A stretch of 64,000 nt of DNA from Rallus limicola (GCA_022605955.1 JAKCOZ010000001.1:100720211-100784210), one strand, 5' to 3'; counted from the first letter of the stretch, positions 50,626 to 62,452 are shown. Notes: generated by a model from the sequence alone, not told the origin. Made by a program: numbers and translations.

Positions 50626-51799
50626 TCTAAGCTTTTTACTTTGTTATATCAGGAATTGGCAAGAAAACATACATCTCTGGTGCAGGCAACTTGGATTTGG
50701 CTTACCACTTGGCTTGTCTGTCTACTGTATATTCTTCACACTTAGGCTCTAGTGAAAAAAATCATCTGAACTTGTCTTACTAATGTTTAGAAAGTTCCCA
50801 AAACTTGGATAGTCAGCATAACAATATTAGCTTTATTTTTGGACATCATCAGGAGTTCTGTTGATCATTTAAGTAGCAAAGGAGCTACACTGAAAATGCA
50901 AACTAAAAAAAATACGTGAAATTCAATGAGTTTATATATCTGAATGCTCCTTCTTGTCCTTTTATGGTTTAAGAAGTATCACCTAATCTTGTAAAATGTT
51001 CTAAATAGCAGAAGTATGAAAGACAGTTTTGAAATAAAGACAGGATACACTGGGTATGAATAAACTCCAAAATTTTATTTTTAAAAGATGAATCTTTCTG
51101 TATTGTTGAAGAAGATATTTGTATATGTTATCTCAAGGCACTAGAAGAATTTCAAAGACTGTTCTTGCAAAAGATTTAAATATATCTTATTTTATTACAG
51201 GCTTTGGAATGCAACAGTATCTTTTAACACCACTTTGAATAATCACAGTATCTACAGAGGTTTTTCAGTGAGTAGATAGATATTTTGGAAGTATATTAAA
51301 TGAATACATTGTGAATGGGTATTGTTGAATCTATCTTGATAAGAGGATTAAATTCACATACCCTAAACTAAGGCAAAATATACCAGAAAAATGGTGATCC
51401 TATAGCTGGATTTTCTCTTTCAAACAAAAACTTAGTCAGTACAAAGGGAAAAAAGAGAAAAGTAAATGAAATAATTCATGAATAGTAAAGAATAAAAAAA
51501 AGTAGAAAAAAAGCCTGGTCATTTTGTACATTTGTAGTCATAAAATATAAAGCTAGCAACACACTACTTCTGTTTTTCTTTTCACAGCTCAGTGTTGCAG
51601 AAAAATTGACTAAAAGGAGGTTAAGTAAAAGTCCAGATTAGAATAAATACCCATTCTTTAATAGTTGTGTCATGTGTTGCATTTTTTAGAAGTAGGATGA
51701 TCATACTAATAAAGGATTTATTTTTATAAAGACCAAGGCATGGAAAAGCTAAAATTAGAGTGAGTGGACTGAGCTACCACATACCCTCTTTTGCATGTT
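50626..51799. other. Unassigned AT-rich DNA
   Basis: No recognised feature. Confidence 0.4.
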
Positions 51800-53169
51800 T
51801 ACCTTAACAAAAAGCTCATGGGTTGAGATAAGGCCAGGAAGAGATCACTTACCAGTTACTGTAACAGGCCAAAAGGCCACAAGAAAAAAAAAAAATCTAA
51901 TTTATTACCAAATAAACCATAGAAGAATAATGAGAAATAAAACCAAATCTCCAAGCACCTTCCCCCACTCCTCACTTCTTCCTATGAAGACAGACTGAGA
52001 GACTTGGGCTTGGGAGAAGAAAATGCTTGGAGAGACTTAATTGCGTCCTACCAATACTTAAAGGGATCCTATAGGAGAGTGGGAGAGGAACTGTTCACCA
52101 GGGAGTGTAGTGATAGGACAAGGGGTAGTGGCCCCAAGCTGAAAGAGGGTAGGTTTAGATTAGACATTAAGAAGAAATACACTTCCTCACTATGAGGGCG
52201 GTGAGGCCCTGGCCAGGTTGGATGGGGCTTTGGGCAACATGATCTAGGGAAGGGTGTCCCTGCCTATGGCAGGGGGTTGGAACTAGATGATCTTTGAGGT
52301 CCCTTCCAATCCAAAGCAATCTATGATTCTAAGATTCTATGGTTAACTAATCCCAAATTCTCTACCTACTCTCACACCATGTCATGTTGGGGGAGTAGGT
52401 AGAAGAAGGGGTTGAATGGGTGTGGTTGTCAGTTCATCACGTGTTTTCTCTGCCATTCCTTCCTTCTTAGGGGGAGGACTTTTCACACTCTTGTTCTGCT
52501 GCAGCATGGGGTCCCTCCCACGGGAGACAGTCCTCCAGGAACTTCTCCCATCTGAGGCCTTCCCATGGGCTACAGTTCTTCCTGGACTGCTCCAGTGTGG
52601 GTTCCTTCCACAGACTGCAGTCCTTCAGCAAGAGTCTTCTGCAGCGTGGGTTCCCCACAGAGTCACATGTCCTGCCAGGAAACCTGCTCCAACATAGGTT
52701 CTCCACAGGGTCAGAGCCTTCTAAATAATGTTGTGATTCTTTGGGTGCATACAGCTTCACCAGCATGGCGTCATCCATGGGCTGCAGGTGAATATCTGCT
52801 CCACCATCATCTTTCATGAGCTGCAGTGGGACAGCCTGTCTCACCATGATCTACAGGGGGATCTCTGCTTTGGCATGAGGAGCATCTCCTCTCCCTCCTT
52901 CTTCACTGACCTTGGTGTCTGCAGAGTTGTTTCTCTCACAGCTTCTTACTCCTTTCTCCTGGCTGCTCTTTTGCAGCAGTTTTTCCCCCTTTCTTATCTA
53001 TATTGTCCTCAAGGTGCTAATACCATCAATAGTGGGCTCAGGTTTGGCCAGAGGCAGGTCCATCTTGGAACTTGCTAGCATTGGCTCTGGTGGACATGGA
53101 GGAAGCTTCTAGCAGCTTCTCACAGAAGCCACTCCTGTTGCCCAACTGCTACCAAAACCTAGCCACACA
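51800..53169 (-). mobile_element. Solo LTR (avian ERV), split by a nested CR1
   Basis: LTR of the same type as 38255-39240, in - orientation. The left part (51800-51982) has agctcatgggttgagataag, agagatcacttaccag and AATAAA on - (TTTATT at 51901-51906), followed by cactcctcacttcttcc. There it is interrupted by a CR1 and resumes at about 52341 with ggttaactaatccc. The rest is the U3 minisatellite (tgctccagtgtgggttcc, gggctgcaggtgaatatctg and similar units) and the U3 start (gaagcttctagcagcttctc to cctagccacaca) ending at 53169. The outermost U5 sequence is missing or diverged, and no target-site duplication was found. The AATAAA hexamer fixes the orientation. Confidence 0.85.
51983..52340 (+). 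mobile_element. CR1 LINE 3' end nested in an LTR
   Basis: Starts tatgaagacagactgagag, runs through the ORF2 C-terminus (SDRTRGSGPKLKEGRFRLD in frame near 52110-52165), then a small deletion after atgagggcggtgaggccctg, then the 3' UTR (tatggcagggggttggaac, gaggtcccttccaatcc) and the tail ctatgattctaagattctatgg. Both flanks are contiguous LTR sequence, so this insertion is younger than the LTR. Confidence 0.93.
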
Positions 53170-56100
53170 AACTCTATAAAAAAATAAAATTTTGTATTTA
53201 TGAAACAAACAAAAATATGCAAGTAACACATACACATTTCATAATTACTTGTCATGATTTCTGCAAATTTCCACATATCAGCATCCTGTAGTCATGCTGA
53301 TCCAAACATTCTGTATTGTCCTTAAGTAAGTCTCCTAGTTTTGAATAAGCCACGTAGTGTCCTAGATAGTTTTCCTTTTCTTAGGAAAGGGAACTCTATT
53401 TGCAAGCATACCTCACTTTCACTTGTATGACATGTGGACTAATCTAACTGGAAAACTGATGATATACATGACTGTCAGGAACTGGCATACAGTTTATATT
53501 ATTTAATACCAAGAAGCAGGCAAGCAAACAAAAATAATTTAGCTATGTAAAGATGTAATAACCAGAAAATCAAATTAGCAAGTTGTTAGCAAGCTTATAC
53601 TGAGCTTCTGCAGTGTAAATCTGGAGAATAGATCTTCTGGAGATGACTGGAATTTTTCAGACTTAGTATGACTAAGAACACTTTTTTTTGCCATACTTTC
53701 AGAGGCGTCAAGGGGCTTTTGCTGTAGATGGTTTTGAGTGGAAAATTAAAATTTTGCCTTTCCATTCTCTCTTTGTGGGATTCCTAGTCTAAAAAGACAA
53801 CTAATGGGGAAACGGAGATTCTGAAATTAGTGATTAAAAGGCCAGAGTAGCCTAGTAGTAGGTCATGTATTTCATTATCCAAATAGTCTGAGTTTCGACA
53901 GTATTATGTAACTGTTGAAATGCCTGCTAGGAAAGAGAAGGACACTTTGGGCCAAGAGGTTAGAGAATGTCAAAGCGGCAGGAAAATGTAGTTTTATGTC
54001 CTGTTCTCACATGGGATCTAATTATTTATACAGAGTTGAAAACACTTTCCCAGAACTAAAGTGACAATGGCCAGGTGGTTCACATAGGCACTAGGGATGT
54101 AAAGAAACAGAAGTGTACAGATTTAGGTGCACTCTTACTTCTCCATTATGCCATTAAACACTCTCTAAGAATGAGGCCAGGTCAACTGGTCACTGTCTCT
54201 GTCCTGACTAAAAAATATTCTATAAACAACTGTATACTACAACTTTTGGTTTCACCCCAATGGACCAGAAGACAGAAGAAGTTAAAACATTGAGAAGAGA
54301 GATGGATTAGAAAAATTGTTTCATATATATTCAACTAAGATTTACAACCCTTCTAGCTGTAATAGGTAAGGCAAAGTCCCTTTTGGCCTGACACCAAATG
54401 ATGGCTAAATTTAGTTAATTCAATGCATGGAAAAGAAGTGGATCAGCTACCTGAGGACAGAAATCTCATTGCATTGGGGATCCCATTTCTTTTGAAAGGC
54501 AGCAGTATTTTCATTGCTGTGGTTTTAGCACCACTGCATTTAAAAGATATCAAGATATAACAATAGGAAGAGCTGAAGGGGAGAACTGTGGGATTTCTGC
54601 AGTTACTGCACAGTTCTCCTTAATCCTCTAAATCATTCTCTAAATCATGTTCTATATATTTTATTTTTTTTTTTAAAATGTTACATGAATACTGAAATTA
54701 AAAGCAGATATTATTTAGTGGCAGGTAATTTCAAAGCTTTTTTCATTGGAACAAGCTAAGTTCTGTAAATACTGATTCAAAAGTATTGCAATTGTAATGA
54801 GTACGTTACTTTTTTGTCACAAGCTCAAGACAGAGTTTATGACAGTCTATTGACCTTTCTTTCCCTATTTATGGTGGCAGAGCTGATGGATACTTTTTTT
54901 TTTGTGGCATATTGCTTAAACCTTGATATTTTTTTTCTGATGAATATAGCAACAATTTCTGCCCTGCTTGGAGTTCCACTGCTTTTCTCACTCAAAGATA
55001 TATCTTTTGACCCAACTCTGAATGGTAAAGCATCCAGCAATGATTTTTGTTCCTACACCATATAACCTGCCATGTGGATTTACTGATGCAGGCACTGGTC
55101 CTACAGAAAATCGTTAACCTGCGAACCATTCCTGGAAGTCCCTCACCTGTCCACTTTCTGTCTATGTGACTGCTGTATGTCAAAGTTACAGGAAGGATTT
55201 AGGACCTGCCTTGTAGGACCAGGTCATCTCAAATGAAGACTTACCTGCAAATCAGCTTGCAGGGATTGTATATAATTTTATATAGCTGAGTAAAACAATT
55301 CTGTGCTTGTCCTTTGTCTACTCTGTCATCTCATATTTATCACTAGAGGCATGCACATAGACAAAAAAATTCCTTCTCAAATAAGGAATTAGGGTGACAG
55401 GGACATTTAAAATCAAAGTGTGTAAAAATATGTGCAAATTTATAAGAATTGCCTACTAAAGGTTGCTCAGAAACAATTGCAAGAGCAGCTTTTACAAAAC
55501 TTTCTTTAAAATTATGAAGAACATGGATCTTGATGGAACATATTAGACCAGTTATAACCACGCATAAATTAAAACTGACATTTCCTCTTCTTAAATACAA
55601 AGAGAACCTAAACAACGCACCCTCATATGAAATTGAGACCAGTTCCTCCACACAGTTTCCATCACAACTAACTCAGTAGGTGAAAATGACATGGGAAGTA
55701 TCAGAGTCCTTGGCAGACTAGTCTTTCAGTCAAGTTTCACTCAGCAAAAGAAGTGGTAGTCTCTGACATTAGACAATAATATATTGCAGAGAACACTGAA
55801 AAGTTTCAAATGATAAGTTAATAATTCAAAGGGAGTAGCAACATTGGAATATAAATCTATTGAACATCTACTACAACACACATCATTTCTAAATGAAGTA
55901 ATTACATCAATAGAGTTGCACCAGCATAAAACCTGAACAATGAACTAGTAATCAGTACCCTAATTTCAGACCTACCATAGTGTTTATGCATAGTTTATCA
56001 ATGCGGTACCAGACAACAAAATCAGACAAACCTAGAAAAATGGAGAATTTTGTAGTAGAATGTAGCACTTTACAAAATTAACAGAACTTAATTTGCTTAT

Positions 56101-59100
56101 CCTGGTACATTTTGCTTTCAACAATAATGAAATCCAAATAAAATAAATGTAGTCATGATGTTATACTGGTGACAACAAATTCTGAAAATGTGATGTTCTA
56201 TATTCATAACTGATTTAAAACAGAAATGCCATTTCCAACCAGAAATATGTCACACAACAAAGGTATTCAAATCAGAAAATGCTAGTGTAAACATTTTAGT
56301 TTAGTTTTTTAAAATAATCTCTGAAATTACTATTTACATGTTTTTAAATTAAAATTTAATTACAAAAATTTATAAGGGGCACTTGAGGGAGGGTTGGGGA
56401 AGAAACATCTATTCTCTAGTTTTAAACACAGAAGAAAATCATAATGGAAGGAAATATCAGTATTCTGAATTGAGGTTTCTGTAAGTAAGATGAGCTCACA
56501 TAGGTCTTTTAACTTTAAAATAGTTATTTAAACATACACTAGCTGGTTTAAACAAGACAGTATTAAAGCAAGAAGGATAATATTAACTGTAAAGTATTAC
56601 TACATGAAAGATGTTAGGTTTCTGTGTTTTTGAAGGGTCCTGATAGATATCTTCCCTGCAAGATTTTGTGTGATTATCTGACTCTTCCATATCATAAAAA
56701 TTTTCAAAGTTGACTCAGAGAATCCTTCTACATCTCTCTTATGCTGAAATAGAATCCTTTTGTGGCTGTTGGCAGAAATAGACTTTCGGGTGTTTGAAGT
56801 TTTACTATGGGCAGCCACAGTGATAAAGGGTTTTACCCCTTTGAACAATATTTGCACTCTTGTCTTGAATTATGGGTATTCCAAACTTCCTCAACATCCT
56901 TGAGCCAAGCTGTATATAAAGGATGCTTCAGATAGAAGAATCAACAAGAAGATATACTCTTCCCAGTAATAAGAGAGCAAAAATTGGAGGATTAATAGTT
57001 AGCAGAACTTACCGAACTGGAAAAGTGTACTTAAGTTCTAGAGGTGAGCAAAAGAAAAAGTTGGAAAATATTTTTCTTAGCAAAATATTGAACTCAGCTT
57101 TGCAAGGCAATAAGGCCTTGCAGAGGTCAGACAAAAAATTTTGTCTGAGTGTGCCAATTCCTAGTATGTTAAGGCATATTGTCACTTAAAAGTGGTCATC
57201 CTAAGAAGAATGAGACTTAAACCTTTGGCCTTTGAACTAGATAAATGGTGAGCTAGATGTGTAAGTGTTGAGCAATGAAAGCACAGGTGAACCATAAAAA
57301 TCAAACCACAAAAAAATCATACAAACAAGCAATCTGATGTTCAAAAAGCTCATCCATAGGACTATATTATAAAGCTGTTACATTGACATAAAAATTATTT
57401 ACTTTAAACATTTATATGATATCTATCTACACATTTTGCAGTTGTATAAGAATGATCATTTCCACTGTCTGAGCTTTGTTCAACAACATTTTTTAGAATT
57501 ATCTTTTGTCAAAGGAAAGATTATGTGAAAAGGTTTCAGTTGTGTATTAAGAAGAGTGGGAGGCTTTTCAAATTTTCAAATTGTCTAAATGAAACTCTTC
57601 ATTCTTTGGCTGAAAGTGACTTTTTGTTTAAATATTCTGTTTACTTTATGGAAAATCAATACAAAATAAGAAATTACAAGGCTGGGTTTTAAAGACTGAA
57701 GTGAAACATTTTTTATGGAACAAAATATGTCTGATAACTACTTGTCTAGGAAGATTAGTTGATTCATTTGAAGGGATAAATATTTAATCTGGGTAGTAGC
57801 TTAAATCAATCTTAAACTTTTGGTTCTTTCTTAAAATATTCTTTATTTATATTATAAAACATATAAATAGGAGTAAAAAATATACACTAAGCATACATTT
57901 TTCAGTGGATTTTTTTCCCTTTATGCTACCAATTTTCTGGTTAAAAATGTTACCTACTATTGTGTTTCACTCTATATGACTGCAAACACATTTTTGTAAA
58001 AAAATAATACGAGAGATCCTTCATAATTTATTTTTCTGGATTCTTTGCTTTCAAGATGGATAAAAAAAAAAGAAAAGATGAATGAAATTGGAACCAAATT
58101 TTTAGAAGTGAATTGTTATAGCTCTTTTTGAACAGTGCAATAGGTACAATATTTCTGATTAACGGAATTGTCAAGAATGCATTTGCTTTCCTAATTTCAA
58201 ATTTGCTCAACCCTTAAGTTATTATCTTTCCAGTTTCATTTCCAAGCAAAGTCCAGACTCTAACAACCCTAGTGTGATTATAAGTTACCACAGGTACTTT
58301 TAATAATCTAAATATTACCATAAGTAAGGTATGCTTGTTCATTTTCTCAATAGTAGACATAGAAAAACTCTTAATACTTAATACTAAACTGATTAGGAAA
58401 AAAACAGATTGTATCATCTGACATCTGGGATTTTTGGTTGATTAAAATTAGTGTGTCTCTGCTGAACTCAATGGAGCTGAATTTAAATAAGTATTCATCT
58501 GATATATTATTTCTAAATGTGCAAATTGGAATCTTTAACTTTGCGGAAGACTTAAAAGTTTAACTAAATGTTTTCAGACAGTCCATTTAACATAACACTT
58601 AAGAAATCTTCTTGTATTTTAAGCTAAGCTCCTAATCAAGTCTTCACAGAACTATAGTTACAAATTAAAAATATAAATATTGCTATTTAGTTCATAAAAA
58701 CTAGGTCCACAATCAACATTGCCAAATTTAAACCCTTGTAATATTAAGGATTTTTTAATGCTTGGATGCCAGATAGGAATACAAACCCCAGAGTTTGGCT
58801 GTACAACGTCTGCTTTCACTTATGTATGTCAATACAGAGAAAACATAATGTTCTGTATGATGAAAAGTAATAGCTAAGACAAAAACAATTAGAGGAAAGA
58901 GCTGAAAACCAAGCAGTTTTAGGAGATCAGGTCTTATCATATGTCAATTGATAGGTGAAGCACAAAAAGGAATGGCCAAATTGGAATGTGATTTTGCTTA
59001 CAGCTATCCCAAGACTGTGCATCCACATCACGTCTTACCCAGCAGTGAAGCTTGCACTGATGGCCTTAGGCACACGTGCTTGGAGGGCCAAGGAATGCAT

Positions 59101-59504
59101 TTGCTTTTCTACTATAAGAAATGGTTTCTGACATGTCCCCTATGTTCTTGATGAAGTCAATCATCCTTTCAACCTTGGTTCCCCCAGGAAGGAAATTTAC
59201 CCATGGTGTTCTCAAAGGGTTACTGTGAGATTCCCCGTACATGCAAAAAGAATTTGTGCCAAAAAAGAACCAGTACTAAATCACCAGCACAGGCACATAA
59301 TGTGTCTACTGCAAGAGATTAAAATAGTCCCAAAATATTCAATCTCCCAGCCCTTTCATAAAAAAAAGAAGTTTACCAATATATATCTAACCAAGGGCTG
59401 GCAGGATGGTAAGAGGAAATAGGGGTCTACAATATTCTGATGGTCATGGAACTCACCCAAAATACAGGCATTAATTCTGTTTCCTTCTGATTCTTCCTTT
59501 ATAG
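53170..59504. other. Unassigned AT-rich DNA
   Basis: Over 6 kb without recognised elements. Short open frames such as 54814-55065 (+, hydrophobic, 83 codons), 55343-55651 (-) and 56600-56857 (-) lack splice context and are probably chance. A possible acceptor (ttggttcccccag) ends at about 59187. Confidence 0.4.
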
Positions 59505-59620
59505 GACAGACTTTCAGCTACTGAAGGCCAGGAGAAACTTTGCTAATGGTAAAGAAGGCATTCAAAACATCTGTGCCAGAAGGAGAGTAAGAAAATGAAT
59601 GTGTCTCTATGTCCTACCAG
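59505..59620 (+). other. Candidate exon 1 of an unknown + strand transcript
   Basis: A 116-bp segment bounded by a strong acceptor (tgattcttcctttatag, AG at 59503-59504) and a consensus donor (cag|gtaagt at 59621). An ATG at 59595-59597, preceded by purines (A at -3), opens a frame that reads MNVSLCPT and ends with two bases (AG) of a split codon. Upstream in this frame are two stops, so the ATG would be the first usable start and the rest of the exon 5' UTR. The phase matches the next candidate exon at 59739 exactly. No gene name can be given. Splice-site consensus is seen, but transcription is inferred. Confidence 0.3.
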
Positions 59621-59738
59621 GTAAGTCCCTCGGGTGGTAGGGTGTTTTTTCACTTTTCAAAGTTTGTTGCAAGAAATTAAATTAGTGCATTTGGCTTCGT
59701 TACAATTAGAACTTTTCCATTTTGGCTTCTTTTGATAG

Positions 59739-59811
59739 GAGCCTAGAAGAAAATTTCCTGTGGATGATGGAGTGCCCTAACCAGGAGGGGCAGAGCTGCT
59801 TTGCATCCTGG
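59739..59811 (+). other. Candidate exon 2 of an unknown + strand transcript
   Basis: A 73-bp segment after a polypyrimidine acceptor (ttggcttcttttgatag, AG at 59737-59738) and before a donor (tgg|gtaaga at 59812). The intron from exon 1 would be 118 bp, short but acceptable in birds. Joined to exon 1, the split codon becomes AGG and the frame stays open through the whole exon (SLEENFLWMMECPN..., ending SCFASW) with a phase-0 end. Of the three frames only this one is open. If intron 2 were retained, translation would stop three codons later. Confidence 0.3.
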
Positions 59812-60416
59812 GTAAGATAAAACCTTGGTTCCCCTTGGTGTCAGGGTGGCTAGAGGCTTAATTTGCCTGTGGATATACATTGATCAGTAGGATATAACAG
59901 GCAGCTGACATTACAGACTCCACTGTGCATACCAGGCATGTTCATCATTCACCTATTGGACCAAGCCTTTGGGGAATGGTGACCCATTTTTGTCTAATTC
60001 CTGTATTTCATTATGGCTTGAAAAGATATTAAATTCTTTGTTTCTTACATGAGGAAATTTTTGACATGAACAGAAGGAGAACAAAATCAGATTCTGAGGT
60101 TTAGGTGCCTCCAGGCATACACAATTACTGAGCAGCCTCAGTTCATCCTCCTTTTGTACATGTTTGTCTATGCACATCCTATGCTTTTTTAGATGTTTCT
60201 TTACACTAAATGTGTGTGGAGAGGTGTGAGGGGTGGGTTCTTGTTTGACTAGGAGGCTATTAACTAATGTTTTAGTTGCCCTCATCATGAATGCTTTCTG
60301 AGGAAAAAAAAAAAAACGACACCAAAAACAAAAACAACCTGTCGTTTTTGCATTATCAAGATGCACCTGAAATTAAAATTTAAAAACTAAAAACACAGGG
60401 GAAGACGCATATTCGT

Positions 60417-60422
60417 TTTATT
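60417..60422 (-). promoter_or_regulatory. Candidate poly(A) signal (AATAAA) for the - strand gene model
   Basis: AATAAA on - (TTTATT on +), about 120 bp after the candidate stop codon at 60541, followed some 20 bp later by a GT-rich stretch (cctgtgtttttag). The arrangement of stop, hexamer and GU-rich element fits a cleavage and polyadenylation site. AATAAA hexamers are frequent in AT-rich DNA, so alone it means little. Confidence 0.3.
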
Positions 60423-60540
60423 CACCTGTGAAGCGTACACATCATTAGGGTTAGTTATGCAATTTCAACAGTGGGTGAAGACTGCCATCTTCTGACTTCC
60501 ACAGTACATCTGCACGACTGAATATACAGCTTAGTTTGCC

Positions 60541-60668
60541 TTACTCCTGTTTATCATTGTGCTTCCAAACAGAAAAAAAAACAACACCTCTCAGGCACAT
60601 CTTGATCCTGTCGTTTAAAATACTGTAGCCCAGCCAGGGTCTTGCAATCACAGTATGGTGCTCCAGCT
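60541..60668 (-). other. Candidate terminal coding exon of the same - strand gene
   Basis: On -, an acceptor (cgaatgtttctctttcag, AG at 60670-60669) is followed by sequence that continues the frame of the 61171-61288 exon. The split codon becomes GAG, then LEHHTVIARPWLGYSILND and so on, to a TAA at 60543-60541, about 42 codons. The intron would be 502 bp. A second frame is also open for most of this exon, which weakens the case. A poly(A) hexamer lies about 120 bp further on. Confidence 0.3.
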
Positions 60669-60729
60669 CTGAAAGAGAAACATTCGTCTGTGACAAATAA
60701 AAGCGGTTCACTCCTTTGTTTTCTTGCAG

Positions 60730-60792
60730 AGCTGTTTCATAAATTTGTCATCTCATCCATCCTTCCAAAAGATTATTTTCTATCATAATTAG
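60730..60792 (+). other. Possible terminal coding exon of the same + strand candidate
   Basis: A strong acceptor (actcctttgttttcttgcag, AG at 60728-60729) is followed, in the phase required by exon 2, by 20 codons and a TAG at 60790-60792. The encoded peptide (SCFINLSSHPSF...) shows no motif. If all three pieces are real, the product would be about 53 residues. The link to exon 2 is weak because a 20-codon frame is easily found by chance. Confidence 0.15.
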
Positions 60793-61033
60793 TTAATTGA
60801 TCAATTGAATATTTTCTTAGCAACTTTAAGACTGGAGGGTTATTGCTATGACAACACAGAGTATATGCATAGTAGAGTTCTACCTCACATTAACAGTCAA
60901 TAGTATCCCAGCAACTAACACCACAGTACCTTTAGAATCCCCACCCAAAAATTTCAGTTATCTGGCATGTGAACCTAAAAGTAAGTATCAGACATTTAAT
61001 CAAATGCCTCAAGCTGCTGACTAAATTGGAACA

Positions 61034-61056
61034 GATGTATGTACGTATGTATGTGT
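61034..61056. repeat. GTAT microsatellite
   Basis: Short run of gtat/gtac tetramers, within the intron of the candidate - strand gene. Confidence 0.75.
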
Positions 61057-61170
61057 CCTGGCCAATTTTCATACATTTTTTGTCACTCAAACAACAGACC
61101 GAAATAAAATTAAAAGCATCTTTAAGCAGAAGGAAAGCATAAGTTACAACATCTAAACACTGTTGCTTAC

Positions 61171-61288
61171 CACACCTTTTATCCAGACTCAAACCCCTGG
61201 CATGCTGATGACAGAAAGTACAGACAGATCGCTTCAACTCAAGTTGTGGATGATCTGACTGAAGCATATCATCACCCAAATAACACAC
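61171..61288 (-). other. Candidate internal exon of an unknown - strand gene
   Basis: On -, a 118-bp segment follows an acceptor (cttgtttgtgtttccag, AG at 61290-61289) and precedes a strong donor (gtgtg|gtaagc, GT at 61170-61169). It is open in one frame, starting phase 0 and ending with one base of a split codon. The encoded 39 residues look protein-like: VCYLGDDMLQSDHPQLELK, then a CxxCHxH cluster (CTFCHQHA), then GLSLDKRC. The paired cysteines and histidines could bind metal, but no family was recognised. It lies inside the longest non-repeat open frame of the window (159 codons, 60932-61411), whose flanks would be intron under this model. Confidence 0.35.
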
Positions 61289-61987
61289 CTGGAAACACAA
61301 ACAAGAGTTTGGTGGACTTGCAACTAGCACAGAAGATGGAAAGCACGTTCTCCTCTGCTGAAGGCACATAATCTGTCTGGCTTCCCTGCTGAGAAGGAAA
61401 CCTATTGGCAACTAAAGTGCATCTAATGATTAGATCACTTCCTATTTGACCTACGGTATGCGCACCTATGCGGTCTCAGTGTGTAACCTGCTGTACAGCA
61501 CAACCAATGCAGCAGATTCAGAATCCTACAGACAGATCAAATTCAATACCCCACAGTTTGATCAGTAGTTTTGAAGAGTAAAAGAGTGGAATACTGTCAC
61601 TTGGGTGAACAATGATGCCTGTATTTGCAAATGCTCTATTACTTCCATCCTTATGTTAAGGAAAATCTTTCTTCGTATTCTCTCTCTCATGACTCTCAGG
61701 GTGTTTTTATCTCTCTTAAATAATCCAGTACTTTCAACTTTTTCCTGAGGGAAAACCTACTACTTAGAAATACTTTATATCATGTTATACAAGCTCACCT
61801 CTTGCATGAATTCTTTTCAGTGTGTTAAAGTGCTAATCCAAGTTTTAATCAAATGTAGGACTATGTGCATTTGAATGTTTCTGTGTGTTTATGGAAGAAT
61901 ATATAAATATCATAATATCCTTCATGCAAAGGGTTCAGCCATTAAAAAAAATCCCGCTTATTAGCCATTATAAGTAGCATTCCCTTT

Positions 61988-62036
61988 TCCCCCCCTCCAC
62001 TCTCCACCCACCCCCACCCCCACCACCCCCCCCCCG
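61988..62036 (-). repeat. C-rich block; G-quadruplex-capable on - strand
   Basis: The + strand carries at least five runs of three or more C separated by one to several bases, including runs of about eight and ten C. The - strand therefore has G-runs that satisfy the usual quadruplex pattern of four or more runs with short loops. It sits in otherwise AT-rich DNA. The 66-codon - frame across it is glycine/tryptophan-rich only because of this composition. Confidence 0.8.
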
Positions 62037-62117
62037 AGATTTTTGATGTGTCTGGTCCAACCATCAAATATCTATTTAGTCCTTTATCAGGAAAAATAAA
62101 AGGACATATGATTCTCT

Positions 62118-62452
62118 GAGACCCCACCTGTGGTCTAACCATGTCCAGTTCTTATCTCTGCAATACAAAAGAGACAGGGAGGTACCAGAGCAAGGCCAGA
62201 GAAGGGCCATTCAGGTGCTGAGGGTAGGGGACCATCTCTTATGTAAGGAAAGGCTAAGAAAGCTGGGAGTCTTCAGCCTGAACCAGACAAGACTCTGAGG
62301 GAATCTTACCAATTAGTAAAAATACCTTATGGAGGGAGAAAAGAAATAAGAGAGGACCTTCTCAGTGGTTCACAGGGATAAGATGGGAGACAACGGGCAC
62401 AGATTTCCTGAAACACAAACTTAAGTGCAGGAGGGAAAAATGTTTTTTTCCA
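62118..62452 (+). mobile_element. CR1 LINE fragment, diverged, no tail
   Basis: Follows the CR1 ORF2 C-terminus with many substitutions: gagaccccacctgtggtc, ctctgcaatacaaaagaga, aaggccagagaagggcc, aaggaaaggctaagaaagc, cttcagcctgaa and later gacaacgggcacagatttcc. The sequence corresponds to the region from the PHLEY block to the NGHKL...NFF block. It ends near 62452 before the UTR. It is older than the copies at 41735 and 50038. Confidence 0.8.

Noticed and set aside
52416..53112. Several 66-126 codon frames on both strands
   Set aside because: All fall within the U3 minisatellite of the LTR at 51800-53169.
61942..62142. Glycine/tryptophan-rich 66-codon frame on -
   Set aside because: Produced by the C-rich block at 61988-62036.
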